From positions 1 to 34,686 of the forward strand of contig JBKHXK010000026.1 in NCBI GenBank assembly GCA_046566065.1: a stretch of DNA of 34,686 nt. The letters are read 5' to 3'. Below the pieces are notes generated by a model. The model was not told the origin of the DNA and did no database searches. It worked only from the letters and a program-made list of their open reading frames with translations. This DNA comes from MB1-2 sp046566065 (GTDB lineage: Bacteria > Actinomycetota > CADDZG01 > WHSQ01). Position 1 is the first letter of the stretch; each line of letters starts with the position of its first letter. The position numbers and the translations under genes were made by a program. Below, one piece after another: positions 28,024 to 34,686 of this stretch.

Positions 28024-28485
28024 ATGTCGACGATCGAACAGTCGATCGAAGTCAATGTCCCCGTCAGAACCGCTTACAACCAGTGGACGCAGTTCGAGGA
28101 TTTCCCTCACTTCATGGAGGGCGTAGAGAAGGTCAACCAGATCGATGACGTCACCCTGCACTGGGCGGCCGAGATCCTCGGTCAGCACCGGGAGTGGGAC
28201 GCGAAGATCACCGAGCAGACCCCGGACGAGCGCATCGCGTGGACCAACACCGATGGCGCCAAGAACGCCGGAGTCGTTACCTTCCACCGCATCGACGACA
28301 ACACCACCCGGGTCATGTTGCAGATGGAGTTCGACCCAGAGGGCTTCGGCGAGAAGGCTGCCGACGCACTCGGCCTCGTCAAGGGGCGCGTGAAGGGCGA
28401 CCTGGAGCGATTCAAGACCTTCATCGAGGAGCGCGGCCAGGAGACCGGCGCGTGGCGCGGTGAAGTGGACCAGAACAAGGTCTAG
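28024..28485 (+). CDS. SRPBCC (START-like) family protein, polyketide-cyclase/dehydrase type
   Basis: A 153-residue helix-grip protein: MSTIEQSIEVNVPVRTAYNQ, then WTQFEDFPHFMEGVEKVNQI, WTNTDGAKNAGVVTFHRIDD and a long C-terminal helix (GRVKGDLERFKTFIEERGQE). Members bind lipids or hydrophobic ligands; this cyclase-like form is common in actinobacteria and often stress-linked. ATG 28024 has GGAGGT 5 nt upstream, the strongest ribosome site here. The gene has a perfect rho-independent terminator and a SigB/SigF-type promoter, so it looks like a highly expressed single-gene stress unit. Confidence 0.9.
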   Translation: MSTIEQSIEVNVPVRTAYNQWTQFEDFPHFMEGVEKVNQIDDVTLHWAAEILGQHREWDAKITEQTPDERIAWTNTDGAKNAGVVTFHRIDDNTTRVMLQMEFDPEGFGEKAADALGLVKGRVKGDLERFKTFIEERGQETGAWRGEVDQNKV

Positions 28486-28502
28486 CCACTAGGCGATCAG
28501 CG

Positions 28503-28533
28503 AGAGCCCTCGGGTCTAGCCCGAGGGCTCTTT
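28503..28533 (+). terminator. Rho-independent terminator of the SRPBCC gene
   Basis: GAGCCCTCGGG (28504-28514) pairs perfectly with CCCGAGGGCTC (28520-28530) around a 5-nt loop and is followed by TTT. It overlaps the last four codons and stop of the convergent gene at 28516, whose stop TAG lies in the loop. Confidence 0.85.
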
Positions 28534-29100
28534 CGCGTTCGCCTCCAGCAGAGCAGCGCGTATCTCCATCACTTGGTCCGGGGCCAGCCAGCGGCTGAGA
28601 GAGCCCGAGATGGCCTCGATGTCGACAGCGAGCCCGGCGGCTTGCATGGAAGCGATCGTCTTCAGGACGAAAGAGCGGTAACCGGCCGGAACGGCGAGGC
28701 CGGCGACCCGGCCCGTGTCCCGCCATTGCCGCTCGAGCGCGGCCACATCGGGATGCTCCCACCAGGCGACCTCGGGATCCGATCGCTCCGGTGCCGCAGA
28801 TCTACGAAGCGGAACGACGTTCACCGGTTTGCTGCCCTCCCGTCTCCAACTCGGAGCTTCGTGGAAGTCGGGTTCGTAGCGAGAACGCTTGCGCTCCAGG
28901 GGTTCCTCGTCCACCTGCAAGACGAGGCGAAGGCTGCGACCATGCTCGTCCGGCACGTTTCCGGCGTTGCGGAACGCGAGGGCCTCGGACGGACCCACAG
29001 CAAGGGTGGTGCGACCTGGGGGCCGGGACGGATCGCGGAGATGAGCGAGTTCGGCCTCGAGGTCGGCGACGCTCATCAGGTACCAACCCTCTTGCAGCAT
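28516..29100 (-). CDS. Unknown protein at the end of the signalling operon
   Basis: I do not recognise this 194-residue soluble protein. It starts MLQEGWYLMSVADLEAELAH, continues with a Pro/Arg-rich stretch and a strand-like middle (GRSLRLVLQVDEEPLERKRS), and ends with three helices (HPDVAALERQWRDTGRVAGL, YRSFVLKTIASMQAAGLAVD, LAPDQVMEIRAALLEANAKE). No membrane segment, signal peptide or catalytic motif is seen. It begins 7 nt after the stand-alone receiver gene, which suggests a linked function, perhaps as partner or output of that receiver; this is inference. Start could also be the second ATG (residue 9, preceded by AGAGGG). The stop codon lies in the loop of the convergent terminator. Confidence 0.7.
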   Translation of the reverse strand: MLQEGWYLMSVADLEAELAHLRDPSRPPGRTTLAVGPSEALAFRNAGNVPDEHGRSLRLVLQVDEEPLERKRSRYEPDFHEAPSWRREGSKPVNVVPLRRSAAPERSDPEVAWWEHPDVAALERQWRDTGRVAGLAVPAGYRSFVLKTIASMQAAGLAVDIEAISGSLSRWLAPDQVMEIRAALLEANAKEPSG

Positions 29101-29107
29101 CTCGACG

Positions 29108-29503
29108 CTAGTCGGTGCCGTTCTTCCCGCACACGTCCGCCAGGACCGCAGCTACCTCGGACACGGCGACGCCCTTCTCGAGGTAGACATCCGCGCCCCG
29201 GGACAGGGCCTCCCCCGCCATCGACTCTTGATCGAAGCCGGACAGGACCACGATACGCGTGGTGGGTGATTGGACCTTGATCTTGGGGATCGCCTGGAGG
29301 CCGTCCATGACCGGCATGGCCAGATCCAACAGGATGGCATCGACCTGGTTGTCTCTGAGCAGCGCCAGGGCCTCGGCCCCATTCGCCGCCTCACCCACGA
29401 TCTCGAAGCGCTCGTCGGGCTCCAACGACCACCTCAACAACATGCGGATATCGGGGGTGTCGTCGGCGATCACAACGCGGCAGGGTCTGGTCGCCTGGAT
29501 CAC
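29108..29503 (-). CDS. Stand-alone response-regulator receiver (CheY-like)
   Basis: A single receiver domain with no output domain. Relative to GTG 29503 (131 residues) the acidic pocket is D14-D15 (VVIADDTPD), the phosphoacceptor D60 (ILLDLAMPVMDG), the switch S88 (IVVLSGFD) and K110 (VYLEKG). The frame can begin at ATG 29563, but those 20 codons are AT-rich with AGA-AGA and ATT, unlike the rest of the window, and look like promoter or leader. AGGCAGG precedes GTG 29503. It lies downstream of two histidine-kinase genes and before an unknown gene, so it is probably the shared phosphate acceptor. Confidence 0.88.
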   Translation of the reverse strand: MIQATRPCRVVIADDTPDIRMLLRWSLEPDERFEIVGEAANGAEALALLRDNQVDAILLDLAMPVMDGLQAIPKIKVQSPTTRIVVLSGFDQESMAGEALSRGADVYLEKGVAVSEVAAVLADVCGKNGTD

Positions 29504-29579
29504 GAACCTGCCTGCCTCAATATCAAATCTTCTAGCCTCCGCATAGGTAACAGGGTCGACCATTCGGACAGTTTGCTCA

Positions 29580-29622
29580 ATGACCCCAGAAGGTCATCTT
29601 TTCCTAGTCACTCAGAGTGACT
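29580..29622. repeat. Two hairpins between the REC-GAF-kinase and receiver genes
   Basis: AGTCACT-CAG-AGTGACT (29606-29622) has a 7-bp stem with a 3-nt loop. ATGACC-CCAGAA-GGTCAT (29580-29597) has a 6-bp stem. On the minus strand they follow the kinase stop (29635) in an unusually AT-rich 70-nt gap. They may be an attenuator or processing site that separates receiver expression from the kinases. Confidence 0.5.
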
Positions 29623-29634
29623 TTCCTACGTGAT

Positions 29635-31182
29635 TCAGGCGGTCCCTGGGTCCCTGGAGACTACGGGCAGGGTGAAGAAGAAGTTCGAGCCCTCGCCCGG
29701 TGTGGACTGGACCCCCACCTGGCCACCCATCGATCGCACGTACTCCTTCACGAGCGTGAGCCCGATCCCGGCCCCCCGCTTGGCGGCCTTCACCGAGCTA
29801 CGCGACCGCCAGAAGGGCTCGAAGACCCTGTTGACCTCCTCCTGGCTGAGCCCTACGCCTCGGTCGAGCACCTCGACCTTGGCCATGCCGTCCGACACCG
29901 AGGCCGTGATCTTGATGGGGGTCGTCTCCGGGGACGCCTTGACCGCGTTCGAGAACAGGTTGATGAACACACGTTTCAGCAGCGCGCGATCGGCCTTGAC
30001 CGTCACCGGAGGGACCTCCATCTCGATCGGGTGGTCGCCGAGCAAGGGGGCCAGGTCGTCGATGGTCAGCTGAAGGTCTTGCTGGAGATCGACCTCTTCG
30101 ATCTCCACACGGAAGCGTCCGTGCTCGAGGCTGCCGAAGTCGAGTAACGCGTCGACGAGCTTCGCCAGATCCGAGGCGTGATGATGGATCTTCTCGATGG
30201 ATGACAGGGTCGTGTCCTGATCGAGCCGGCCCCAGTAGTTGAGCAAGGTCGTGCTGAACCCGGAGATGCAGGCGAGCGGTGTGCGCAGCTCATGCGAGAC
30301 CGAGTTGATGAAATCCCGGCGCACCTCGAGGGTCTCCTGGAGCTCATCGATGAGAGCTTGCTCCAACTCCTGTCGACGCAGCTTCCTGAGGGCCAACGCG
30401 CCGAAAGCTGCGAAGGTCCGAGCCAGCTCTATCTCCTGCTCGCTGTAGATCGTGTCGGGGTGGCCGAGCAGGATCAGAACGCCCAGCGCCTCGTCGTCCG
30501 CCTTGGTCAACGGAACCATGAGGTAGCCCTCGAAGCTCTCGACCGAACGAGCACGGACGACCTCGCGGAGATGAGAACCCAGCTCATCCGAGATCGTCAC
30601 GCCCTCTCTGGTTGCGGCCTCGACATCCCAGCGGCCCTCCTCGTCGGGTGTGGCCAGCGCGGCGGTCTCGGCCCCCAAGAGTTCTCTGGCGCCATGCACG
30701 ATCTCCGACAGCATGGTGTGCCGGTCCTCGGCCTCGCCCACGAGCAGCGCGAGCTTCTGCAGACGACCGGCGCGCCGGCTGAGGTCGTGCTGTCGCCAAC
30801 TCCGCTCGATGATCTCCGGCAGGGTGCGGAGGTACGAGTCGTCCTTGACGACGTAGTCGATCGCGCCGCTCCGCATCGCTTCCACCGCGACCGACTCGGA
30901 CCCCATCCCGATGACCATCACGACCGAGGGCGACGGATCGCTGCCCTTGATCGCCCGCAGGGTCTCTAGACCCGTCATATCGGGCAGGCGATAGTCGAGC
31001 AGCACGAGATCTACGTCTGCGAGCAGCTCGAGAGCTTCGCCACCGGAAGACGCCATCTTGATCTCGGCGTCGACATCCTCCAGTCGCCGTTCGATCAGGA
31101 AGCGCTGATCGGCGTCGTCCTCTACGACCAGCACGCGCACGCGCCGTCTGTCATCCGAGAGAGAGGACCCCACGACTGCCAT
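29635..31182 (-). CDS. REC-GAF-histidine kinase hybrid
   Basis: A 515-residue cytosolic protein. Receiver at about 15-130 (EDD at 21-23, phosphoacceptor D63 in VLLDYRLPDMTG, K113), GAF-like domain at about 150-265, HisKA with H297 (SVSHELRTPLACISGF), and HATPase about 395-510 (N-box FINLFSNAVKAS, then DRGVGLS and GAGIGLTLVKEYV). With the receiver in front of the kinase, phosphate from another kinase can tune its activity. Its ATG shares a base with the stop of the upstream PAS kinase (TGATG, 31180-31184), so the two are made in step. No DNA-binding domain is present. Confidence 0.93.
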   Translation of the reverse strand: MAVVGSSLSDDRRRVRVLVVEDDADQRFLIERRLEDVDAEIKMASSGGEALELLADVDLVLLDYRLPDMTGLETLRAIKGSDPSPSVVMVIGMGSESVAVEAMRSGAIDYVVKDDSYLRTLPEIIERSWRQHDLSRRAGRLQKLALLVGEAEDRHTMLSEIVHGARELLGAETAALATPDEEGRWDVEAATREGVTISDELGSHLREVVRARSVESFEGYLMVPLTKADDEALGVLILLGHPDTIYSEQEIELARTFAAFGALALRKLRRQELEQALIDELQETLEVRRDFINSVSHELRTPLACISGFSTTLLNYWGRLDQDTTLSSIEKIHHHASDLAKLVDALLDFGSLEHGRFRVEIEEVDLQQDLQLTIDDLAPLLGDHPIEMEVPPVTVKADRALLKRVFINLFSNAVKASPETTPIKITASVSDGMAKVEVLDRGVGLSQEEVNRVFEPFWRSRSSVKAAKRGAGIGLTLVKEYVRSMGGQVGVQSTPGEGSNFFFTLPVVSRDPGTA

Positions 31183-33362
31183 CAGCCGGCGTTACCGACC
31201 GTCTCGTCGGGGGCCGCGGAAGAACGCGACAGGGGCAGGGTGAACCTGATGTCCAAACCGATGTCAGAGTCCTCGATCCACATGGTGCCCCCGGTCGTCT
31301 CGACGATGCGTCTGCAGATGGGAAGTCCCATCCCGCTGCCCTCCGGGGAACTCTCCTGCTGCAAGCGCTCGAACACGCCGAAGGCCTTCTTCCGATGCTC
31401 GGCCGGGATGCCGGGTCCGTTGTCTCGAACCGAGAGCTGGACCATGCCACCGTCGACGATCTGCGACGAGACGGAGACCGACACGTCCGGGCGACCAGCG
31501 TACCTGCAGGAGTTCTGCATCAGGTTGGTGAACAGCTGGCGGGCCCTCAGCGGGTTCATGTAGACGGCCGGCAGTCCGTCCGCGTCCACCTGCAGCCCGG
31601 GGCAACCGCCTCTTACCTCCTCCGAAGCGTGCCTAACCACTTCGTGCAGGTCGACGCTCTCGGGATCGGTCTGGACGCGCCCCACCCGGGAGAAGGCGAG
31701 CAGATCTTGGATCAACGACCGCAGGTAGCCACTGCTGGCCCGTATCCGCTCGACGTAGAAGCGGCCGCGCTCCGGAAGCTCGGAGCCGTAATCCTTCTCC
31801 AGGAAGTCGGCGAAGCCCTGGATGGCGATGATCGGGCTGTTCAGGTCGTGCGAGACCGTGTAGACGAAAGACTCCATCTCGGCGTTCAGGTCTTCGACCG
31901 CCTTGCGAGCCTCCCGCTCGCTGGCGAGCGCGGCCGCGACCCTCCGCTCGGCCTCTCTGGCCGCCGTCACGTCTTGGACGGTGCCCACCACGCGCACCAC
32001 TTCACCCGAATCGTCGGTCTCGACCTTCCCGCGAGCGTGAAGGGTCCGCAGCTCGCCATCGGGGCGCCTCACCCGATGGTCGAAGGTGTAGGGACGCTTC
32101 TCCTGGAGGGCTTTGGCGACGATGTCCTCGACCATCTTCCGGTCTTCCGGATGCACGCTGGCGTAATAGGACTCGGCGGTGACCTCGAACGAACGGTCCA
32201 CACCGAAGATCGCGTACATCTCGTCGGACCAGGCGGTCGTTCCCGCTCGGACATCCCACGCGAAGCTGCCGATATGAGCGATGCTCTGCGCTTCGGCCAG
32301 CGAGGCCCGAGCGCTCCTCTCCCGCTGGTACAACTCGGTGCGATCCAGAGCCAAGCCGGTGAGTATCCCGAGTGACCTCAACAGCTCCAGTTCCTCGTGT
32401 CCGAAGAAAGGCGTGTACGGGCTCGTCCACATGACCAAACGTCCGAAGTCGAACTCGAGGGCGATCAGATCGGAATCTGGATCGTCCTCCGTGGCCATCG
32501 GCGCAGGACCGCGTTCGGCCCGCACGTCGCCGTGGGTCCCCAGCACCGTGCCGTCCGGGGACGCCAGCAGGGCGCCCCTGGCCCCAACCGTTCTGGTCAC
32601 GTGCGGCAGGAGACTGTCGATCACCTCTTTGCCGGAGGTGGCACGCACGAGTTCCTCGGTCGCTTGAGTCAGGGCCTCCTGTTCGGGACGGCGCCAGGCC
32701 ATCCGTAAGATCGCTGGTGGCGCGAACGCGAGGAAGAAGAAGGCCGTGCTCGTCAAGGCGAGCAGTTGAACCCCCAGATCGACCGAGTCGTTGACCTCGC
32801 TCGACTGCTGCGTCCCCGCCACCACCAACGCGAGGGTCATCCCGACCGAAGCCAGACTGAGCAGCTTCATCCGGCGACGCGCCAAGGTGGGTTGCCCCCT
32901 CCCAGCGCGCCATAGCCGTGCCGCGACCGTGATCAGCAGGCCCCCCCACTGCGCGAGCAAAGCAACGATGTACAGCTGGAGGGACGAGCTACGTTGCTCG
33001 CCAGGGTCGGGCAGATCTCCGAGGAACAGCGTCCACACCCCCACGATCACGGTCGCTGCCAGCGCGAGACGGTCGTATAGCCGGCCGGAACGCTTGATCG
33101 CGCTGGTGAAGCGGTAGAGCGCGTAGGGGAAGAAGACGATCGCGAGGATCGTGACCTTCGTGGTCACGTCGATGAAAGCGGAATCTCCCTCCTCTGGGAC
33201 AACCAGGCCGATGACGCCGATCAGCGCGAAGGATGCGAACGTGGCCGCCACCCAGGCCGCTGCCTCCCCGCCGCGCCTTCTCCAGCTCCGGAAGGCGACC
33301 AAGGCGAGCGCAATGTAGAGAACGTTGTTGATGTAGCCGATGACCTCTACGAGGTCGTGCAT
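31182..33362 (-). CDS. 7-TM sensor histidine kinase with GAF and PAS domains
   Basis: A 726-residue membrane sensor. About seven hydrophobic helices fill residues 8-217, followed by a GAF-like domain (about 230-345), a PAS domain with PAC motif (about 355-470; HIGSFAWDVRAGTTAWSDEM, then FDHRVRRPDGELRTLHARG), HisKA with H505 (YTVSHDLNSPIIAIQGF) and HATPase (about 600-715; NLMQNSCRYAG, DNGPGIP, GSGMGLPICRRIV). The kinase type resembles phytochrome-like HWE-free PAS kinases that act on single-domain receivers. ATG 33362 has AAGGGGAT at good distance. It is the first gene of the signalling operon. The stimulus is unknown; the 7-TM part is not a named domain I can assign. Confidence 0.92.
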   Translation of the reverse strand: MHDLVEVIGYINNVLYIALALVAFRSWRRRGGEAAAWVAATFASFALIGVIGLVVPEEGDSAFIDVTTKVTILAIVFFPYALYRFTSAIKRSGRLYDRLALAATVIVGVWTLFLGDLPDPGEQRSSSLQLYIVALLAQWGGLLITVAARLWRAGRGQPTLARRRMKLLSLASVGMTLALVVAGTQQSSEVNDSVDLGVQLLALTSTAFFFLAFAPPAILRMAWRRPEQEALTQATEELVRATSGKEVIDSLLPHVTRTVGARGALLASPDGTVLGTHGDVRAERGPAPMATEDDPDSDLIALEFDFGRLVMWTSPYTPFFGHEELELLRSLGILTGLALDRTELYQRERSARASLAEAQSIAHIGSFAWDVRAGTTAWSDEMYAIFGVDRSFEVTAESYYASVHPEDRKMVEDIVAKALQEKRPYTFDHRVRRPDGELRTLHARGKVETDDSGEVVRVVGTVQDVTAAREAERRVAAALASEREARKAVEDLNAEMESFVYTVSHDLNSPIIAIQGFADFLEKDYGSELPERGRFYVERIRASSGYLRSLIQDLLAFSRVGRVQTDPESVDLHEVVRHASEEVRGGCPGLQVDADGLPAVYMNPLRARQLFTNLMQNSCRYAGRPDVSVSVSSQIVDGGMVQLSVRDNGPGIPAEHRKKAFGVFERLQQESSPEGSGMGLPICRRIVETTGGTMWIEDSDIGLDIRFTLPLSRSSAAPDETVGNAG

Positions 33363-33380
33363 CTGATCCCCTTCGCCCGA

Positions 33381-33392
33381 TGATCCGGATCA
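33381..33392. repeat. 12-bp palindrome in the leader of the sensor-kinase operon
   Basis: TGATCCGGATCA is perfectly symmetric and is directly followed by an overlapping 8-bp palindrome CACTAGTG (33391-33398). They lie between the candidate -10 and the ribosome site, a typical operator position. Confidence 0.45.
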
Positions 33393-33405
33393 CTAGTGGC
33401 CGCTA

Positions 33406-33434
33406 AGTGTGGGGGGAAATCGTTACACGCTCAA
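33406..33434 (-). promoter_or_regulatory. Candidate promoter of the sensor-kinase operon
   Basis: On the minus strand TTGAGC (33429-33434), 17 nt, CACACT (33406-33411). The leader to ATG 33362 would be about 37 nt and contain the palindrome 33381-33392. Confidence 0.4.
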
Positions 33435-33463
33435 TAGCCCATCCTGGGTGGATCGTCCCCGAT

Positions 33464-33868
33464 CTAGGCGGAGCCCTCCTGGCAGCGGGCGCAAAGCCCG
33501 TACAGCTCGAGCGTGTGAGAGACCTCTTTGAAGCCGTGGGAGCTCGACATCCGGTCCGCCCAGGACTCGATCTCGTCGCTCGCCACCTCTACCGCAAGGC
33601 CACAGGAACGACAGAGGAGATGGTGATGGTGGTCGCGTGTGGCACATCTCCGGTAGACGACCTCTCCGTCCGGGCCGGCAAGAGAGTCGATCTCTCCAGC
33701 GGCCGACAGGTTCTGGAGCTCTCTATAGACGGTGGTCAGCCCGACTCGGTGGCCGGCGGTGCGCAGGTCCTCGTGCAGCTGCTGCGCGCTTCGGAATCCC
33801 TCTGCATCGTCGAGCGCGTCCTGGATCGCGGACCGCTGGCGGGTGACGCGGCGCAGAGCCTCGCTCAC
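33464..33868 (-). CDS. zur: Fur-family metalloregulator, probably Zur
   Basis: A 134-residue Fur-family repressor. The winged-helix recognition region is GLTTVYRELQNLSAAGEID (43-61). The metal-binding segment has HHHH (80-83) and the structural zinc pairs C86-x2-C89 (CRSC) and C126-x2-C129 (CARC). Coupling to a ZIP-type metal importer (GTGA overlap at 33865-33868) and a Zur-like box ahead of that importer favour a zinc sensor over iron. It would repress the ZIP-zur operon when zinc is sufficient. The start is GTG 33868. Confidence 0.88.
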   Translation of the reverse strand: MSEALRRVTRQRSAIQDALDDAEGFRSAQQLHEDLRTAGHRVGLTTVYRELQNLSAAGEIDSLAGPDGEVVYRRCATRDHHHHLLCRSCGLAVEVASDEIESWADRMSSSHGFKEVSHTLELYGLCARCQEGSA

Positions 33869-34611
33869 TCGAACACCCTTAACGCGACCATGGTCGCTAC
33901 GCCGGCCACCAGAGCGATCACCTGGACGACCGACTTGGCGGGCTCGGGCTCCTTATGGAGCTCGGGGATGAGGTCGGTGCTCGCGATGTAAACGAATGCA
34001 CCCGCTGTGAAGGGGAGGAGGGGCCTCTCGATCGCCGTGACCGAGCCCGCCAGCAATGCGGTCGCACCGCCGATGATGGCCATGGCTCCGGTCGCTACGT
34101 TCAGGAACAAGGCCCGACGAGGACGAACGCCGGAGTGCACGAGGATCCCGAAGTCCCCAAGCTCCTGGGGGATCTCGTGGAGCCCCACCGCCACCGCCGT
34201 GGCGATACCGATCTCGGGCGAGACGGTGAAAGCGGTCGCCACGATCGCTCCATCGATGAAGTTGTGCAGCCCATCGCCCACGAGGTTCATCGTCGCGACC
34301 GGGTGCATCACTTCCTCGGTCGGCATGTGCGAGTGGTGCCAATGCAGCACCTTCTCGAGCACGAAGAAAACGACCACGCCGAGCACCAGAGACAGCGATG
34401 CGGTCAGGTCGAACCCGGCTTCCGACTCGGCGACCTCCGGAAGGATGTGGACGAAGGCATCGCCCAGGAGAGCCCCCGCTGCGAAAGCGACCAGCACGAT
34501 GAGTCCGCGTCGCAGACGCTCCGGCGCGATCGTCAGCGTCACGGCCCCGACCAGCGAGAGAGCGCTGATCAGCACCAGCGCCAGGAGGGCGGGCACGGCG
34601 GCATCGTTCAC
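33865..34611 (-). CDS. ZIP-family divalent metal transporter
   Basis: A 248-residue membrane protein with about eight helices. The metal-site motifs are VGDGLHNFIDGAIVATAF and GLHEIPQELGDFGILV (HNxxD and HExxQE). A His-rich loop HWHHSH lies between the third and fourth helices. ZIP proteins bring zinc (or similar metals) into the cytosol. I place the start at GTG 34611, because TATGCT sits 6 nt upstream and the first helix starts right after; GTG 34629 is an in-frame alternative that would overlap this -10. It is the first gene of an operon with the Fur-family gene. Confidence 0.9.
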   Translation of the reverse strand: MNDAAVPALLALVLISALSLVGAVTLTIAPERLRRGLIVLVAFAAGALLGDAFVHILPEVAESEAGFDLTASLSLVLGVVVFFVLEKVLHWHHSHMPTEEVMHPVATMNLVGDGLHNFIDGAIVATAFTVSPEIGIATAVAVGLHEIPQELGDFGILVHSGVRPRRALFLNVATGAMAIIGGATALLAGSVTAIERPLLPFTAGAFVYIASTDLIPELHKEPEPAKSVVQVIALVAGVATMVALRVFE

Positions 34612-34617
34612 CCGGGC

Positions 34618-34645
34618 AGCATACCGCACATGAAAACCATTTCCA
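34618..34645 (-). promoter_or_regulatory. Promoter with Zur box for the ZIP-zur operon
   Basis: The -10 TATGCT (34618-34623) ends 6 nt before GTG 34611. TGAAAACCATTTCCA (34631-34645, plus strand) matches 12 of 15 positions of the actinobacterial Zur consensus TGAAAATGATTTTCA and covers the spacer and -35 region, the right place for repression. Confidence 0.65.
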
Positions 34646-34686
34646 TTGCGCTGTCGAGCGCCTGTGGGACTTGAAAGGGGTCGGCT
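34646..34686. other. Right edge, no gene recognised
   Basis: The last 41 bases hold no start, repeat or recognisable coding segment. They may be the upstream region shared with a gene outside the window. Confidence 0.4.

Noticed and set aside
29618..29635. GTGACTTTCCTACGTGAT resembles GTGACTTTCCTAGGTGAT at 5700-5717 (17 of 18 identical)
   Set aside because: One such near-match is expected by chance in a window of this size, and the 5700 copy is coding sequence of the OB-fold gene.
34631..34675. Short frame MKTISIALSSACGT on the plus strand at the right edge
   Set aside because: Its start lies inside the Zur box, it has only 14 codons and no ribosome site.
1..34686. CRISPR arrays, tRNA or rRNA genes, insertion sequences, prophage
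   Set aside because: No regularly spaced repeats, no tRNA-like cloverleaf, no transposase or integrase motifs and no terminal repeats were seen on reading both strands.

Overview
The window is one dense, high-GC bacterial segment with about 39 protein genes, no rRNA or tRNA, no insertion sequence and no CRISPR array. Gene content and order point to an actinobacterium outside the well-known genera. A Tad-pilus block has the order of Mycobacterium tuberculosis Rv3660c-Rv3654c with the divergent HAD gene Rv3661. Paired RCK proteins (CeoB/CeoC), an OB-fold gene and an APC-type permease recall Rv2690c-Rv2694c. There is an Rv2578c-type radical SAM gene behind an actinobacterial LexA box, a TopA with a lysine-rich tail, and many leaderless-looking starts. 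I cannot place it to genus. Synteny statements are from memory, not from a search.

Layout. 1-3.0 kb: start of an MFS exporter, then topA. 3.1-8.3 kb: DedA and HD-domain genes, then a potassium module in which two RCK proteins are divergent from an OB-fold gene coupled to a KimA-type K+ symporter. 8.3-9.1 kb: an rsbV-rsbW-like anti-sigma switch. 9.3-12.4 kb: an anchored protein coupled to an LCP ligase, and a zinc metallopeptidase. 12.4-17.0 kb: the Tad operon (TadZ, TadA, a fused TadB/C, a DUF192 lipoprotein, a 59-residue Flp-like pilin, TadE, and a TadE-like protein fused to a D,D-carboxypeptidase). 17.1-20.1 kb: HAD phosphatase, NlpC/P60 hydrolase, a 53-residue lipoprotein and a lytic transglycosylase. 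20.1-24.8 kb: a DMT exporter, a membrane protein, a DgcN/DgcA D-amino-acid pair and HtpX. 24.9-28.5 kb: SOS-type radical SAM gene, second DMT exporter, topoisomerase IB and a SRPBCC protein. 28.5-33.4 kb: a signalling operon (7-TM PAS kinase, REC-GAF-kinase, stand-alone receiver, unknown protein). 33.5-34.6 kb: a Zur-like repressor with a ZIP transporter. No gene-free stretch exceeds 300 bases.

How the parts may work together. Several genes act on the cell wall: LCP, the M15 domain on a TadE-like protein, NlpC/P60, lytic transglycosylase and D-glutamate salvage, all around the Tad pilus. Four promoters share a GNNT-N15/16-GGGTA layout typical of SigB/SigF-type sigma factors. They precede rsbVW, the small lipoprotein, topoisomerase IB and SRPBCC, so the window seems to hold a sigma switch and some of its targets, though not the sigma gene. 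Other regulatory sites read directly are a one-mismatch SOS box, a Zur box, a shared bidirectional -10 element, and convergent genes that interlock their stop codons through CTAG or TTAG.
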